6,672 bases of DNA from Methanomicrobium sp. Lineage in GTDB: Archaea; Halobacteriota; Methanomicrobia; Methanomicrobiales; Methanomicrobiaceae. The notes beneath the pieces were generated by a model that saw nothing but the letters and a program-made list of their open reading frames with translations, searched no databases and was not told the origin of the DNA. The position numbers were made by a program, and so were the translations under genes. Positions 1-6,036 of this stretch are shown here, in pieces. Numbering within the stretch: the stretch's first letter is position 1; each line of letters opens with the position of its first letter. The stretch covers positions 1 through 6,672 of the forward strand of contig JAFZMT010000098.1 of assembly GCA_017553245.1 (NCBI GenBank), in the 5' to 3' direction.

Positions 1-159
1 AAGGACGCCGGCAAATCTGAAGATAAGACTGAGGACAAGACCGAAGATAAGGCTGAGAGCAAGGATTCCGATAAAGATAAGCCCAAGGCAAAAGACAATT
101 CCGATATCGAATTTGAATACGCCGATGAAAGCGACGAATCAGAGGATGCAAAGAAATAA
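1..159 (+). CDS. C-terminal tail of an unidentified protein (5' end outside window)
   Basis: Frame 1 is open from the first base to a TAA at 157-159, giving the last 52 residues of a protein that begins outside the window. The visible part is extremely hydrophilic, made almost only of Lys, Asp, Glu and Ser. It opens with E-D-K-T tetrapeptides encoded by a degenerate 12-bp repeat (19-66) and ends in an acidic stretch (DIEFEY, then DESDESED) closed by AKK. No fold, catalytic motif or membrane segment can be seen, and the tail is probably disordered. Synonymous changes between the repeats (GAA/GAG, GAT/GAC, ACT/ACC) and the continuous frame support real coding. Such tails occur on many unrelated archaeal proteins, so I assign no function. 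A T8 tract about 30 bp after the stop fits transcription ending here. Confidence 0.75.
   Translation, partial: KDAGKSEDKTEDKTEDKAESKDSDKDKPKAKDNSDIEFEYADESDESEDAKK
19..66 (+). repeat. Degenerate 12-bp tandem repeat coding E-D-K-T units
   Basis: Four adjacent 12-bp units, pattern GARGAYAAGRCY, start at 19, 31, 43 and 55. The last unit is diverged. They encode EDKT, EDKT, EDKA and ESKD. The differences between the first units are mostly at third codon positions, so the peptide pattern is kept while the DNA has drifted. Confidence 0.6.
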
Positions 160-191
160 TCTCTCAATCAACCGGCAAAAATATTCTCCAC

Positions 192-199
192 TTTTTTTT
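192..199 (+). terminator. Candidate archaeal U-tract terminator of the upstream gene
   Basis: Eight consecutive T residues lie 33 bp after the TAA of the partial gene at the left edge. Archaeal RNA polymerase commonly terminates at U-rich tracts without needing a hairpin. The position, behind a stop and ahead of the mfnD promoter region, suits a terminator. No stable stem precedes it. Confidence 0.5.
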
Positions 200-279
200 A
201 GCGATTGACAATCCGCGGATACCGCGATGTAATAATGCCTGTGTCATATGCCGTAATGCCGTCGAATAAGATCTCATCA

Positions 280-306
280 TTAAAGTAATTTTAAAGCAAA
301 TATATT
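280..306 (+). promoter_or_regulatory. AT-rich promoter candidate for mfnD
   Basis: The 30 bp before the mfnD ATG at 312 are strongly AT-rich, with TAAAGTAATTTTAAA at 281-295 and AAATATATT at 298-306. No Shine-Dalgarno sequence precedes the ATG. If the element centred near 286 is the TATA box, transcription would start at about the ATG and the mRNA would be leaderless. The second element (298-306) is too close to the ATG to drive the full-length protein. Two nearby elements could be regulatory: a short hairpin CGCGG-ata-CCGCG (214-226) and two ATGCCGT copies (248-254, 256-262). Which TATA element is used cannot be decided from sequence alone. Confidence 0.4.
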
Positions 307-311
307 CTGCA

Positions 312-1196
312 ATGAAAGCATTAATTGCCGAATATGCCGTTTCGCACAACCCGTCCCTCGCAGGGGAGGGAAGGGCAATGCTGGATACGTTGCGTGGCAG
401 CTTTGAGAGGTGCGGTTACGAAGTCATCTCCCCCGAAAAAGGGGATTTCGCCGAAGAACTGAAGCGACTTGCGCCGCTCTGCGACATCGGGCTTGTAATC
501 GCGCCCGACAGCATTCTCGGAAAGTTTACCAAGATAATCGAGGACAATACGAGGAATATCGGCTGCGACAGCCTCAATATAGCGCTCTGTGCCAACAAAC
601 GCCGGACGGGGGCAATCCTTGAGTCGCACGGCATCGCCGTTCCCAAAGAAGTCACCTCGGGAATGCGGCTTATCAAGCAGATCAGCGGCGTCGACGGAGA
701 AAACATGCGTCTTGCCGATGAAGAGCCGCAGAAAGGCGAGTTCGGACAGGAGTTCATCGTCGGCGAAAACCTGAGTGTAAGCCTTGTCGGAAGCCGCATC
801 ACGGGCGAGGTCTGCGAGTCCTACAGCGGCAGGGCACCCCTTGTCCTCTCGCTCAACAGGCAGTATATAGAGGAGAAGAACGGCAGATTTGCGTATCGCG
901 GCGGCGAAACCCCCATAGACCATCCGCGGAAGGACGAGATTATCGAAACCGCGATTAAGGCTCTGAATGTCCTCGGATGTCAGGGATACGTCGGCGTCGA
1001 TGTGGTTCTTGCCGATAAGGTCTACGTCGTGGATGTCAACCCGCGGCCGACGACAAGCCTTGTCGGAATATGCAGCGTCATGGAAGAGGAGATAGCCGAT
1101 ATCCTTGTCGAATGCTCAAGAGGCAGGGGTCCGGAGAGCGTTCACTTTAGCGGCAGAGTCTCGTTTGACACAAACGGCAACGTAAAGAGACTGTAA
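312..1196 (+). CDS. mfnD: Tyramine-L-glutamate ligase (ATP-grasp), methanofuran biosynthesis
   Basis: This 294-residue protein has the layout of the MfnD family of ATP-grasp ligases. The family joins tyramine to the gamma-carboxyl of L-glutamate using ATP, giving gamma-glutamyltyramine in cytosolic methanofuran synthesis. The N-terminal segment (MKALIAEYAV, then LAGEGRAML at 16-24) forms the first Rossmann-like part. A NIALCANKRRTG stretch (89-100) leads into the ATP-grasp core. K122 with G126 and G129 looks like the nucleotide-binding lysine and flexible loop, although this loop is less glycine-rich than in many ATP-grasp enzymes. The hinge is GQEFIVGENLSVSLV (145-159). The metal-binding end is GVDVVL (228-233) followed by VVDVNPRPTTSL (239-250), with D230, D241 and N243 as likely ligands. 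The ATG at 312 is chosen because the conserved N-terminal strand starts there, despite the absent SD. mfnF lies 141 bp downstream and catalyses the step that uses this product. Family assignment is by recognition, not by a search. Confidence 0.88.
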   Translation: MKALIAEYAVSHNPSLAGEGRAMLDTLRGSFERCGYEVISPEKGDFAEELKRLAPLCDIGLVIAPDSILGKFTKIIEDNTRNIGCDSLNIALCANKRRTGAILESHGIAVPKEVTSGMRLIKQISGVDGENMRLADEEPQKGEFGQEFIVGENLSVSLVGSRITGEVCESYSGRAPLVLSLNRQYIEEKNGRFAYRGGETPIDHPRKDEIIETAIKALNVLGCQGYVGVDVVLADKVYVVDVNPRPTTSLVGICSVMEEEIADILVECSRGRGPESVHFSGRVSFDTNGNVKRL

Positions 1197-1253
1197 TACT
1201 GCTTGCGGATTAACAATGACACCAAATTTTATGATAGTACCCAAAAAGATTGA

Positions 1254-1264
1254 TTCATAAATAT
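1254..1264 (+). promoter_or_regulatory. Possible TATA box ahead of mfnF
   Basis: TTCATAAATAT at 1254-1264 resembles an archaeal TATA element. Transcription would start about 25 bp downstream, near 1285, leaving a leader of about 50 nt that covers the tandem repeats and the likely SD of mfnF. No T-run follows mfnD, so read-through from mfnD is also possible and this promoter would be an addition to it. Confidence 0.35.
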
Positions 1265-1292
1265 TGAATGAGCGGGAATATGAGCGTAACAG

Positions 1293-1318
1293 CGAGCAAA
1301 TAACGAGCAAATAACGAG
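1293..1318 (+). repeat. 11-bp tandem repeat in the mfnF leader
   Basis: CGAGCAAATAA occurs twice, perfectly and head to tail (1293-1303, 1304-1314), followed by a partial third copy CGAG (1315-1318). The period is about one helical turn. The repeat ends just before the candidate SD of mfnF, so it would lie in the mRNA leader if the TATA element near 1260 is used. Confidence 0.65.
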
Positions 1319-1319
1319 T

Positions 1320-1327
1320 GAGATGAT
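1320..1327 (+). promoter_or_regulatory. Candidate Shine-Dalgarno of mfnF (decides the start)
   Basis: GAGATGAT differs by one base from GAGGTGAT, the complement of the 3' end of archaeal 16S rRNA. It ends 10 nt before the ATG at 1338. The ATG at 1323, five codons earlier in the same frame, lies inside this sequence and has no SD of its own. I therefore prefer 1338 as the start. Confidence 0.4.
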
Positions 1328-1337
1328 TAGCGGGATT

Positions 1338-2294
1338 ATGAGTGAAATAAAGGATATAATCGGAATCGATGTCGGCGGCGCCAACCTCAAGATATGCACG
1401 GGCAATGCGGTTGAGATACACTACTGCCCTATGTGGAAGGATTCGCCGCTGACCGAACTTTTAAGACCGTATGCCGGCAGAAAAGCCGCGGTCGTGATGA
1501 GCGGGGAGCTTGCCGACGGCTTCTCAAACAAGGACGAAGGCATAGCCTTCATAGTAAATGCCGTTAAAGAAGCAATCCCCGACTCGAAATTCTACGGCAT
1601 GGACGGAAAATTCCATGACAGCCCCACGCATCTTCTGGCGGCGGCAAACTGGCTCGCATCCGTCGATTTCCTGAGAGACAGGTATCCGAATGCCGTTCTC
1701 GTAGATTTCGGAAGCACGACCTGCGACATAATCCCGCTCAACCGCTTTGAGTCCTTAAAGGGCATGACCGACCTCGACAGACTCCGAAAGGGCTATCTGG
1801 TCTATACCGGCACGTTGCGGTCGACGATACCCTCCCTACTGCGAAAAGTCCGCGTAAACGGGTATGATACCTTCGTCAGCAGCGAATACTTCGCTCAGAG
1901 CGCCGATGCCCACCTCGTCCTCGGCAATATCTCGGTTGACGACTACAGCGTGCCCACCGCCGACGGCGCCGAAAACACGTATGCGGCATCGCTGCAGCGT
2001 CTTTCAAGAGTGGTCTGCTCCGACCTCTCAGAGATCGGCGAAAGCGGTGCAAAGGAGATCGCAGCCGCGTTTGTCAAAGAGCAGACCGACCTGATTCGGG
2101 CTGAAACCCTTCGCATCATGAAGGAAACGGGTTCGACGGAGATAATAGCGGCGGGAATCGGCTCGCACATCCTGACAAAACTGTTTGCGGGCGAGATCTC
2201 CTGCATCGACCTCAACGCCGATAAGCAAATCTTTGCCGACGCTCTCCCCGCACATGCCGTTCTGGAGGTAGCGCAACGAACAGGTATTTTCTGA
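1338..2294 (+). CDS. mfnF: MfnF: aminomethylfuran-diphosphate / gamma-glutamyltyramine condensing enzyme (hydantoinase/oxoprolinase-like fold)
   Basis: This 318-residue protein belongs to the archaeal group formerly called H4MPT-linked C1 transfer pathway protein and now known as MfnF. The family condenses gamma-glutamyltyramine with 5-(aminomethyl)-3-furanmethanol diphosphate, forming the phenoxymethyl-furan core of methanofuran. It has the ASKHA (actin-like) nucleotide-binding layout. Phosphate loop 1 is GIDVGGANLK (9-18), a VVMSGEL strand lies at 52-58, phosphate loop 2 is VDFGSTTCD (122-130), and a C-terminal AAGIGSH loop (271-277) contacts the nucleotide in related folds. A HLLAAANW segment (98-105) precedes the second domain. 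The length is normal for the family. The upstream ATG at 1323 would add five residues (MISGI); 1338 is preferred because of the SD-like GAGATGAT before it. The end overlaps the next gene by 19 bp if that gene starts at the ACG at 2276, which suggests translational coupling. mfnD lies directly upstream. Confidence 0.85.
   Translation: MSEIKDIIGIDVGGANLKICTGNAVEIHYCPMWKDSPLTELLRPYAGRKAAVVMSGELADGFSNKDEGIAFIVNAVKEAIPDSKFYGMDGKFHDSPTHLLAAANWLASVDFLRDRYPNAVLVDFGSTTCDIIPLNRFESLKGMTDLDRLRKGYLVYTGTLRSTIPSLLRKVRVNGYDTFVSSEYFAQSADAHLVLGNISVDDYSVPTADGAENTYAASLQRLSRVVCSDLSEIGESGAKEIAAAFVKEQTDLIRAETLRIMKETGSTEIIAAGIGSHILTKLFAGEISCIDLNADKQIFADALPAHAVLEVAQRTGIF
2264..2269 (+). promoter_or_regulatory. Strong Shine-Dalgarno inside mfnF for the zinc-ribbon gene
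   Basis: GGAGGT lies within the last codons of mfnF and ends six bases before an ACG codon at 2276. That ACG is in frame with the downstream zinc-ribbon protein. Neither ATG, GTG nor TTG occurs in this frame between the in-frame TAA at 2222-2224 and the ATG at 2366. The spacing supports ACG (or a misread ATG) as the true start. Confidence 0.55.
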
Positions 2295-2569
2295 GCCTGA
2301 TACTCCTTATCGGCTCACTCGGAATAAGTGCCGTCCTTTACCTTGCGGGACTGCCCTTCTTCTTCATGTTTCTTTTCATACCGCTGTTACCCTTCCTGAG
2401 CGGCGGCAGTTGTAGCGAAGGAAACGGCGGCGGGCAAACCCGTGAAACCGCTGAAACTGTTGCAATAATCAAAGAATGTCCCTCATGCGGCTGGCAGACC
2501 GCGGGTGACGAAAGATACTGCCCCTACTGTGCGGTTCAATTGATTCAACGGGTTGAAAAGAATAAATAA
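2276..2569 (+). CDS. Small membrane-anchored zinc-ribbon protein, apparent ACG start
   Basis: A 97-residue protein results if translation starts at the ACG at 2276. The first standard start, ATG 2366, would give only 67 residues and cut the hydrophobic region in two. Residues 5-24 and 26-41 are hydrophobic and long enough for two short membrane segments joined around a Gly-Leu-Pro, or one long hairpin. A Gly/Ser-rich linker follows (42-53). The C-terminal domain has two knuckles, CPSC (68-71) and CPYC (82-85), separated by GWQTAGDERY, a typical zinc ribbon of the double CxxC type. The protein would sit in the membrane with the ribbon most likely on the cytoplasmic side, though this orientation is inferred. 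It overlaps mfnF by 19 bp and has its SD inside mfnF, so it is probably in the same operon. Function is unknown; a role in methanofuran synthesis is not shown. TAA at 2567-2569 ends the gene. Confidence 0.7.
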   Translation, partial: TNRYFLSLILLIGSLGISAVLYLAGLPFFFMFLFIPLLPFLSGGSCSEGNGGGQTRETAETVAIIKECPSCGWQTAGDERYCPYCAVQLIQRVEKNK

Positions 2570-2595
2570 TCCGCTTGGACTGTTAATGAACTTGT

Positions 2596-2655
2596 AAAAA
2601 AACGTGTTTTGGTTGGTTTGTTGTTTTTACCGGATTCAATTCGGATATTAATCCG
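2596..2655 (-). terminator. Terminator candidate of the cdc48-hsp20 operon
   Basis: Read on the - strand after the hsp20 stop at 2670, a short perfect stem CGGAT-TAAT-ATCCG (2655-2642) is followed about 40 nt later by T7 (2602-2596). Distance between stem and T-run is too long for a bacterial-type intrinsic terminator, so the T-run alone probably acts. It overlaps the terminator region of the opposite operon. Confidence 0.45.
2607..2628 (+). terminator. T-rich terminator of the + strand operon
   Basis: The stretch TTTTGGTTGGTTTGTTGTTTTT begins about 40 bp after the stop of the zinc-ribbon gene and contains only T and G, ending in T5. Such U-rich tracts end transcription in archaea. It lies in the 100-bp gap between convergent operons, where a terminator is expected. 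Confidence 0.6.
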
Positions 2656-2669
2656 CTAAATCCGACTGT

Positions 2670-3290
2670 TCACTCATTCGATACTTCGGAATCGTGCCCG
2701 TTATCAGCGTTTGCATTCACATTCGCTTCCGTTTCCGTATCCGCAAGCTTTGCGACTATCGTCAGGGTGCCGTGAACCGACCTGTATTTCATCGTCTCCT
2801 TCTTAATCTTTGAGACACGAATCACCATCGAATACCTGACATCGCCGGTAAACGCCGTGACACTCAGCAAATCTTCTTTATCGCCGTCCGTCACCGAAAT
2901 CGCGGTATTTGAGAGATCCGTACCCGGCAGATCGACAAAGACCTGAATCTCGCCGTCATAATCGTAATACTCCGAATACGGCGTCTTCTCTACATAATCC
3001 GCATTAATCTTCGACGGGCGCACGTGCGTACGGTTTCCCGAATGCGGTCTGCTCACCCTGCGGCGGCTGAACGAATCGTGCGGGCAGTCGTCCTCGCAAT
3101 CGCCGTCGCAATCCTCGGGGCAGTCCTTCACCGGAGAATTCGGGGGGTTTATATCAATAGGAATTCTGCCCCCCGAGATCATGACGGAGAATTTCCCCTG
3201 AAAAGGAAACTTTCCGTCCTTCATCATCTCTTTGAACAACTTATTGATTGCGTCATTTATCTCGTTATCGAGGTCATCATCCTGTGACAT
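2670..3290 (-). CDS. Hsp20/alpha-crystallin-like protein with a four-cysteine acidic segment
   Basis: This 206-residue protein carries a C-terminal alpha-crystallin-like domain (about 105-181), recognised by YSEYYDYDGEIQVFVDLPG, ending with a GTLTIVAK strand (174-181) typical of Hsp20 folds. The N-terminal part (5-45) has an amphipathic helix (INDAINKLFKEMM) and a glycine-rich strand. Between them sits an unusual acidic stretch with cysteines at 57, 61, 65 and 69, spaced C-x3-C-x3-C-x3-C, followed by an Arg/Ser-rich linker (74-93). The C-terminal tail (182-206) is polar and lacks the usual I-x-I oligomerisation motif. Small heat-shock proteins hold unfolding proteins in the cytosol; this one is an atypical member, so chaperone function is inferred. 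It starts 12 bp after the stop of cdc48, suggesting joint transcription and a shared role in protein quality control. No clear SD precedes the ATG. A TATA-containing palindrome 33 bp upstream could serve as its own promoter. Confidence 0.75.
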   Translation of the reverse strand: MSQDDDLDNEINDAINKLFKEMMKDGKFPFQGKFSVMISGGRIPIDINPPNSPVKDCPEDCDGDCEDDCPHDSFSRRRVSRPHSGNRTHVRPSKINADYVEKTPYSEYYDYDGEIQVFVDLPGTDLSNTAISVTDGDKEDLLSVTAFTGDVRYSMVIRVSKIKKETMKYRSVHGTLTIVAKLADTETEANVNANADNGHDSEVSNE

Positions 3291-3302
3291 TTTCTTAAAC
3301 TA

Positions 3303-5807
3303 TTATTGTTCATCTTTGAGTATATACTCTGCCTTTCGGGTAAGGTCGGCAATCTTATCGAAGTCCTTCGTCGCCGAATAGACCGCCTTTTCAAGTTCGT
3401 CCTTCAGTTTGGTCTTCTCCTCGGTCTCGCCGCCGTATGAAAGCCTCATAACCGCGGATGCCCCCTTCTCGAGAACGCTGTTTTCTTCGGCGGAATAGAG
3501 CACTTTCCACGCCTTCCTGTCGTATTCCTGAATCGCGTTCTTGTCCAGCGAACTCTTGATCTTCTTCATCGCATCCTCGAAGTGCTTTCTGGTCACTCTC
3601 ACGTTGGAAAGGACTTCAAGGCGCTGTTCTTCGGTCTTGTCAGCCATATTCGCGATAAACTCGCGCATTGCCTGAAGTTTCGCCTCTCTCACCACAAGCT
3701 CGATATCCGCGCCCACGTAACCTTCCGTCTTTTCGACGAGCTCGTCGATACTGATGTCCTTTGCGAGCAGATTGTCGGCATCCTTGAGGTAAACCTCGAA
3801 GATCTTCTTTCTTCCCGCGGCATCCGGCGGCGGCACATAGATGATTCTGTCCAGCCTTCCCGGGCGCATGAGGGCGTCGTCCAGCATGTCGGGTCTGTTG
3901 GTTGCGCCGAGCACCGTCACGTTCGTGAGTTCATCAAGTCCGTCAAGCTCGGTAAGAATCTGGCTTACCACGCTCTCGGTCACATGCGAAGAGTCGTTGT
4001 ATGCGCCGCGTTTGGGCAGAAGCGCATCGATTTCGTCGAAGAAGATAATCGACGGCGACGCCTGACGTGCTTTCTTGAAGACGTCGCGGACGCCCTTCTC
4101 GGACTCGCCGACCCACTTCGAGAGCAGTTCGGGTCCCTTTACCGAGATGAAGTTGCACTCGCTCTTGTTTGCGACCGCCTTTGCCAGCAGGGTCTTACCC
4201 GTTCCCGGAGGTCCGAAGAGAAGAATGCCTGACGGCGGTTTGGTGCCGAGTTTGTTGAATATCTCGGGGTATTTGAGCGGCCATTCGACGGCTTCGGTAA
4301 GCTCCTTCTTGACGTTTTCAAGTCCGCCGATGTCCTCCCACGAGACGTCGGGAATCTCGACAAGGACCTCACGCATCGCCGAAGGCTCGACGTGCTTTAA
4401 GGCATACTCGAAGTCCGCCTTCGTGACCTTAATCCTCTCGACGACCTCGCTGTTTATCTCATCGATGTTCTTTAAGGTCTTAATCTCCTTTCTTAAGGCA
4501 TGCATCGCCGCCTCTTTGACGAGAAGGGCGATATCGGCACCCACGAATCCGTGCGTGACGGCGGCGAACGGCTCGAGGAACTTCTTCTTCTTGATGATCT
4601 CTTCCTGTTTTCTGCCCTCAATCTCGCCCATCTCGGCGAACTTGCGGCTTAACTCCAGACCTTCTTCGCCCGTGACCTCGATGCCCGAAAGGTCAATCGG
4701 AACGCCGCGGGTGTGCACAAGGAATATCTCCTGTCTGCCTTTCTTGTCGGGGATACCTATCTCAATCTCACGGTCAAACCTTCCGCCGCGTCTGAGTGCG
4801 GGGTCGATATTGTCCGGCAGGTTGGTGGCGCCGATGACTATGACCTGACCGCGTCCCTTAAGTCCGTCCATCAGGGTCAGCAGCTGAGCCACAACCCTTC
4901 TTTCGACCTCGCCCTTCGTCTCCTCGCGTTTGGGCGCAATCGAGTCGATTTCGTCTATGAAGATGATTGTCGGCGCATTTTCGGCTGCCTCATCGAAGAC
5001 CTCCCTCAGCTTGCCCTCACTTTCGCCGTAGAACTTGCTGATAATCTCGGGTCCCGAGAGCGTGATGAAGTGTGCATCGACCTCGTTTGCGACCGCCTTC
5101 GCGATAAGCGTCTTACCGGTTCCGGGCGGACCGTAAAGAAGGACTCCCTTGGGCGGCTGAATGCCCAGTTTCTCAAATATTTCGGGGTGCCTCAGCGGCA
5201 GTTCAATCATCTCACGGACCTGATCGACCTCACGTCCGAGACCGCCGATATCCTCGTAGTGAACGTCGGGGATTTCCTTTTTGCCGGAGCCTTTCTCCGC
5301 TGCCTTATCGCTTATCTCGACCTTGGTATTGGGACCGACGACGGCGATGTCGCCGGGCTGTATCTTGGATATTATAAAGGTCAGGACATTGCCCATCACG
5401 GTCGAGACACGGAAGGTCTGCCCCTGCGTGAACGCTCTGCCGTTGAGTATCCTCGCGATATCCTGCTCCGTGCCCTGGAGGTTGACGGCGACGGGCTGTG
5501 CGGAGCTTATTACGAGTTTTTCGGCATAAGGCGCATCGACCTTGCGGATTGTGACCTTCTCGTCGATACCTGTCTGGGCATCGCTTCTTATGTTACCGTC
5601 GATACGGATGACTCTTCTGTCATAGCCTACGGAATAGTCACGCTGGACTGTTGCCGCGGCTTTTTTACCTCCGGCAATCTCTATCACGTCTCCGCTTGTA
5701 AGACCGAGATCCTGCATGACTTCGGGACTCAGGCGGGCTATTCCCCGACCCGCATCCTCATGCATTGCCTCTTTAACAGTAACTTCGTATGAATATTTGT
5801 CGTTCAT
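3303..5807 (-). CDS. Cdc48/VAT-type AAA+ ATPase (archaeal p97 homologue)
   Basis: This 834-residue protein has the full Cdc48/p97/VAT plan: a substrate-binding N-domain (about 1-165) with a double-psi barrel, then two AAA+ modules. D1 has Walker A GPPGTGKT (226-233), pore loop KFYGES (258-263), Walker B IIFIDEID (281-288), sensor-1 N329 and arginine fingers R343/R346. D2 has Walker A GPPGTGKT (532-539), pore loop KWVGES (564-569), Walker B IIFFDEID (587-594), sensor-1 N637 and arginine fingers R651/R654. All catalytic residues are present, so both rings should hydrolyse ATP. Family members form hexamers that unfold proteins by threading them through the central pore, often for the proteasome. 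Two features are odd. D1 has an extra lysine/glutamate-rich segment (about 372-417) before THGFVGAD, and the C-terminal extension (about 755-834) ends in LKDEQ without a HbYX proteasome-docking motif. The ATG at 5807 has a good SD and promoter. The gene is followed by hsp20 after 12 bp. Confidence 0.95.
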   Translation of the reverse strand: MNDKYSYEVTVKEAMHEDAGRGIARLSPEVMQDLGLTSGDVIEIAGGKKAAATVQRDYSVGYDRRVIRIDGNIRSDAQTGIDEKVTIRKVDAPYAEKLVISSAQPVAVNLQGTEQDIARILNGRAFTQGQTFRVSTVMGNVLTFIISKIQPGDIAVVGPNTKVEISDKAAEKGSGKKEIPDVHYEDIGGLGREVDQVREMIELPLRHPEIFEKLGIQPPKGVLLYGPPGTGKTLIAKAVANEVDAHFITLSGPEIISKFYGESEGKLREVFDEAAENAPTIIFIDEIDSIAPKREETKGEVERRVVAQLLTLMDGLKGRGQVIVIGATNLPDNIDPALRRGGRFDREIEIGIPDKKGRQEIFLVHTRGVPIDLSGIEVTGEEGLELSRKFAEMGEIEGRKQEEIIKKKKFLEPFAAVTHGFVGADIALLVKEAAMHALRKEIKTLKNIDEINSEVVERIKVTKADFEYALKHVEPSAMREVLVEIPDVSWEDIGGLENVKKELTEAVEWPLKYPEIFNKLGTKPPSGILLFGPPGTGKTLLAKAVANKSECNFISVKGPELLSKWVGESEKGVRDVFKKARQASPSIIFFDEIDALLPKRGAYNDSSHVTESVVSQILTELDGLDELTNVTVLGATNRPDMLDDALMRPGRLDRIIYVPPPDAAGRKKIFEVYLKDADNLLAKDISIDELVEKTEGYVGADIELVVREAKLQAMREFIANMADKTEEQRLEVLSNVRVTRKHFEDAMKKIKSSLDKNAIQEYDRKAWKVLYSAEENSVLEKGASAVMRLSYGGETEEKTKLKDELEKAVYSATKDFDKIADLTRKAEYILKDEQ
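3318..3329 (-). promoter_or_regulatory. Palindrome GAGTATATACTC: possible internal promoter of hsp20
   Basis: A perfect 12-bp palindrome with TATATA at its centre lies in the last codons of cdc48 (coding EYIL). Its centre is 33 bp before the hsp20 ATG. A TATA box there would start transcription about 7 bp before that ATG, giving a nearly leaderless message, which fits the lack of an SD. It may equally be a chance result of the codons used. Confidence 0.35.
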
Positions 5808-5815
5808 TTTATCGA

Positions 5816-5821
5816 ACCTCT
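5816..5821 (-). promoter_or_regulatory. Shine-Dalgarno of cdc48
   Basis: AGAGGT on the - strand lies 8 nt before the ATG of cdc48 and matches the archaeal anti-SD well. It fixes the start codon at 5807. Confidence 0.75.
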
Positions 5822-5854
5822 ATGTAACAGATTAACCTAAAGATAGTGTTAATA

Positions 5855-5870
5855 TAATATAAATCTTTTG
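5855..5870 (-). promoter_or_regulatory. TATA box with A-rich upstream element of cdc48
   Basis: On the - strand CAAAAGA is followed directly by TTTATATTA (5863-5855), close to the archaeal box A consensus with a purine-rich BRE-like segment before it. Transcription is expected about 25 bp downstream, near 5833, giving a leader of about 26 nt that contains the SD. This is the clearest promoter in the window. Confidence 0.7.
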
Positions 5871-6036
5871 ATGGCTCGGGTTAATACCGCGAGTGCGGAA
5901 AAAAGGGATGTTTGGAGATATCGGATAAATCGGATGACGTAACGCACGCCGTATCGTGTGTGTATGGAGCGCTGTATCGGGTGCCGTATCCGAGCCGCCG
6001 CCGACAGTACGCCGACCGGGATAACTCTCGCAGGAC
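5871..6036. other. Intergenic region between aroD and cdc48, with short repeats
   Basis: No credible gene is seen here. A run of A6 at 5899-5904 reads as T6 on the - strand, 133 bp after the aroD stop, and may be its terminator. A small stem CCGC-gagt-GCGG lies beside it (5887-5898). Between 5948 and 5992 a short unit recurs: GCCGTATCG, GTGTATGG, GCTGTATCGG and GCCGTATCCG. These could be diverged direct repeats or binding sites, but they are too short to call. Confidence 0.35.

Noticed and set aside
354..371. Perfect hairpin TCCCTC-gcaggg-GAGGGA
   Set aside because: It lies within conserved mfnD codons, with no T-run or other regulatory context.
365..380. Internal start at ATG 378 behind an SD-like GGGGAGGG
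   Set aside because: Starting here would remove the conserved first strand of MfnD. The G-rich run is explained by the conserved LAGEGRA codons.
321..923. 200-residue open frame on the - strand
   Set aside because: It lies wholly antisense to mfnD, whose product has clear ATP-grasp motifs. The antisense product has no recognisable domain and no promoter or SD.
3024..3287. 87-residue + strand frame with a hydrophobic C-terminus
   Set aside because: It is antisense to hsp20. The hydrophobic stretch is the complement of the Asp/Glu-rich hsp20 start.
3582..4232. 216-residue open frame on the + strand
   Set aside because: It is antisense to the D2 region of cdc48, whose Walker and pore motifs are intact. 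The antisense product is histidine/arginine-rich and unrecognisable.
4713..5792. 359-residue open frame on the + strand
   Set aside because: It is antisense to the first half of cdc48. Long antisense frames are common opposite biased coding sequence, and the product (leucine/aspartate-rich, no motifs) looks like a mirror of the AAA+ codons.
5871..5942. 23-residue + strand frame beginning next to the cdc48 TATA region
   Set aside because: No SD and no composition typical of a coding gene; I see it as intergenic.
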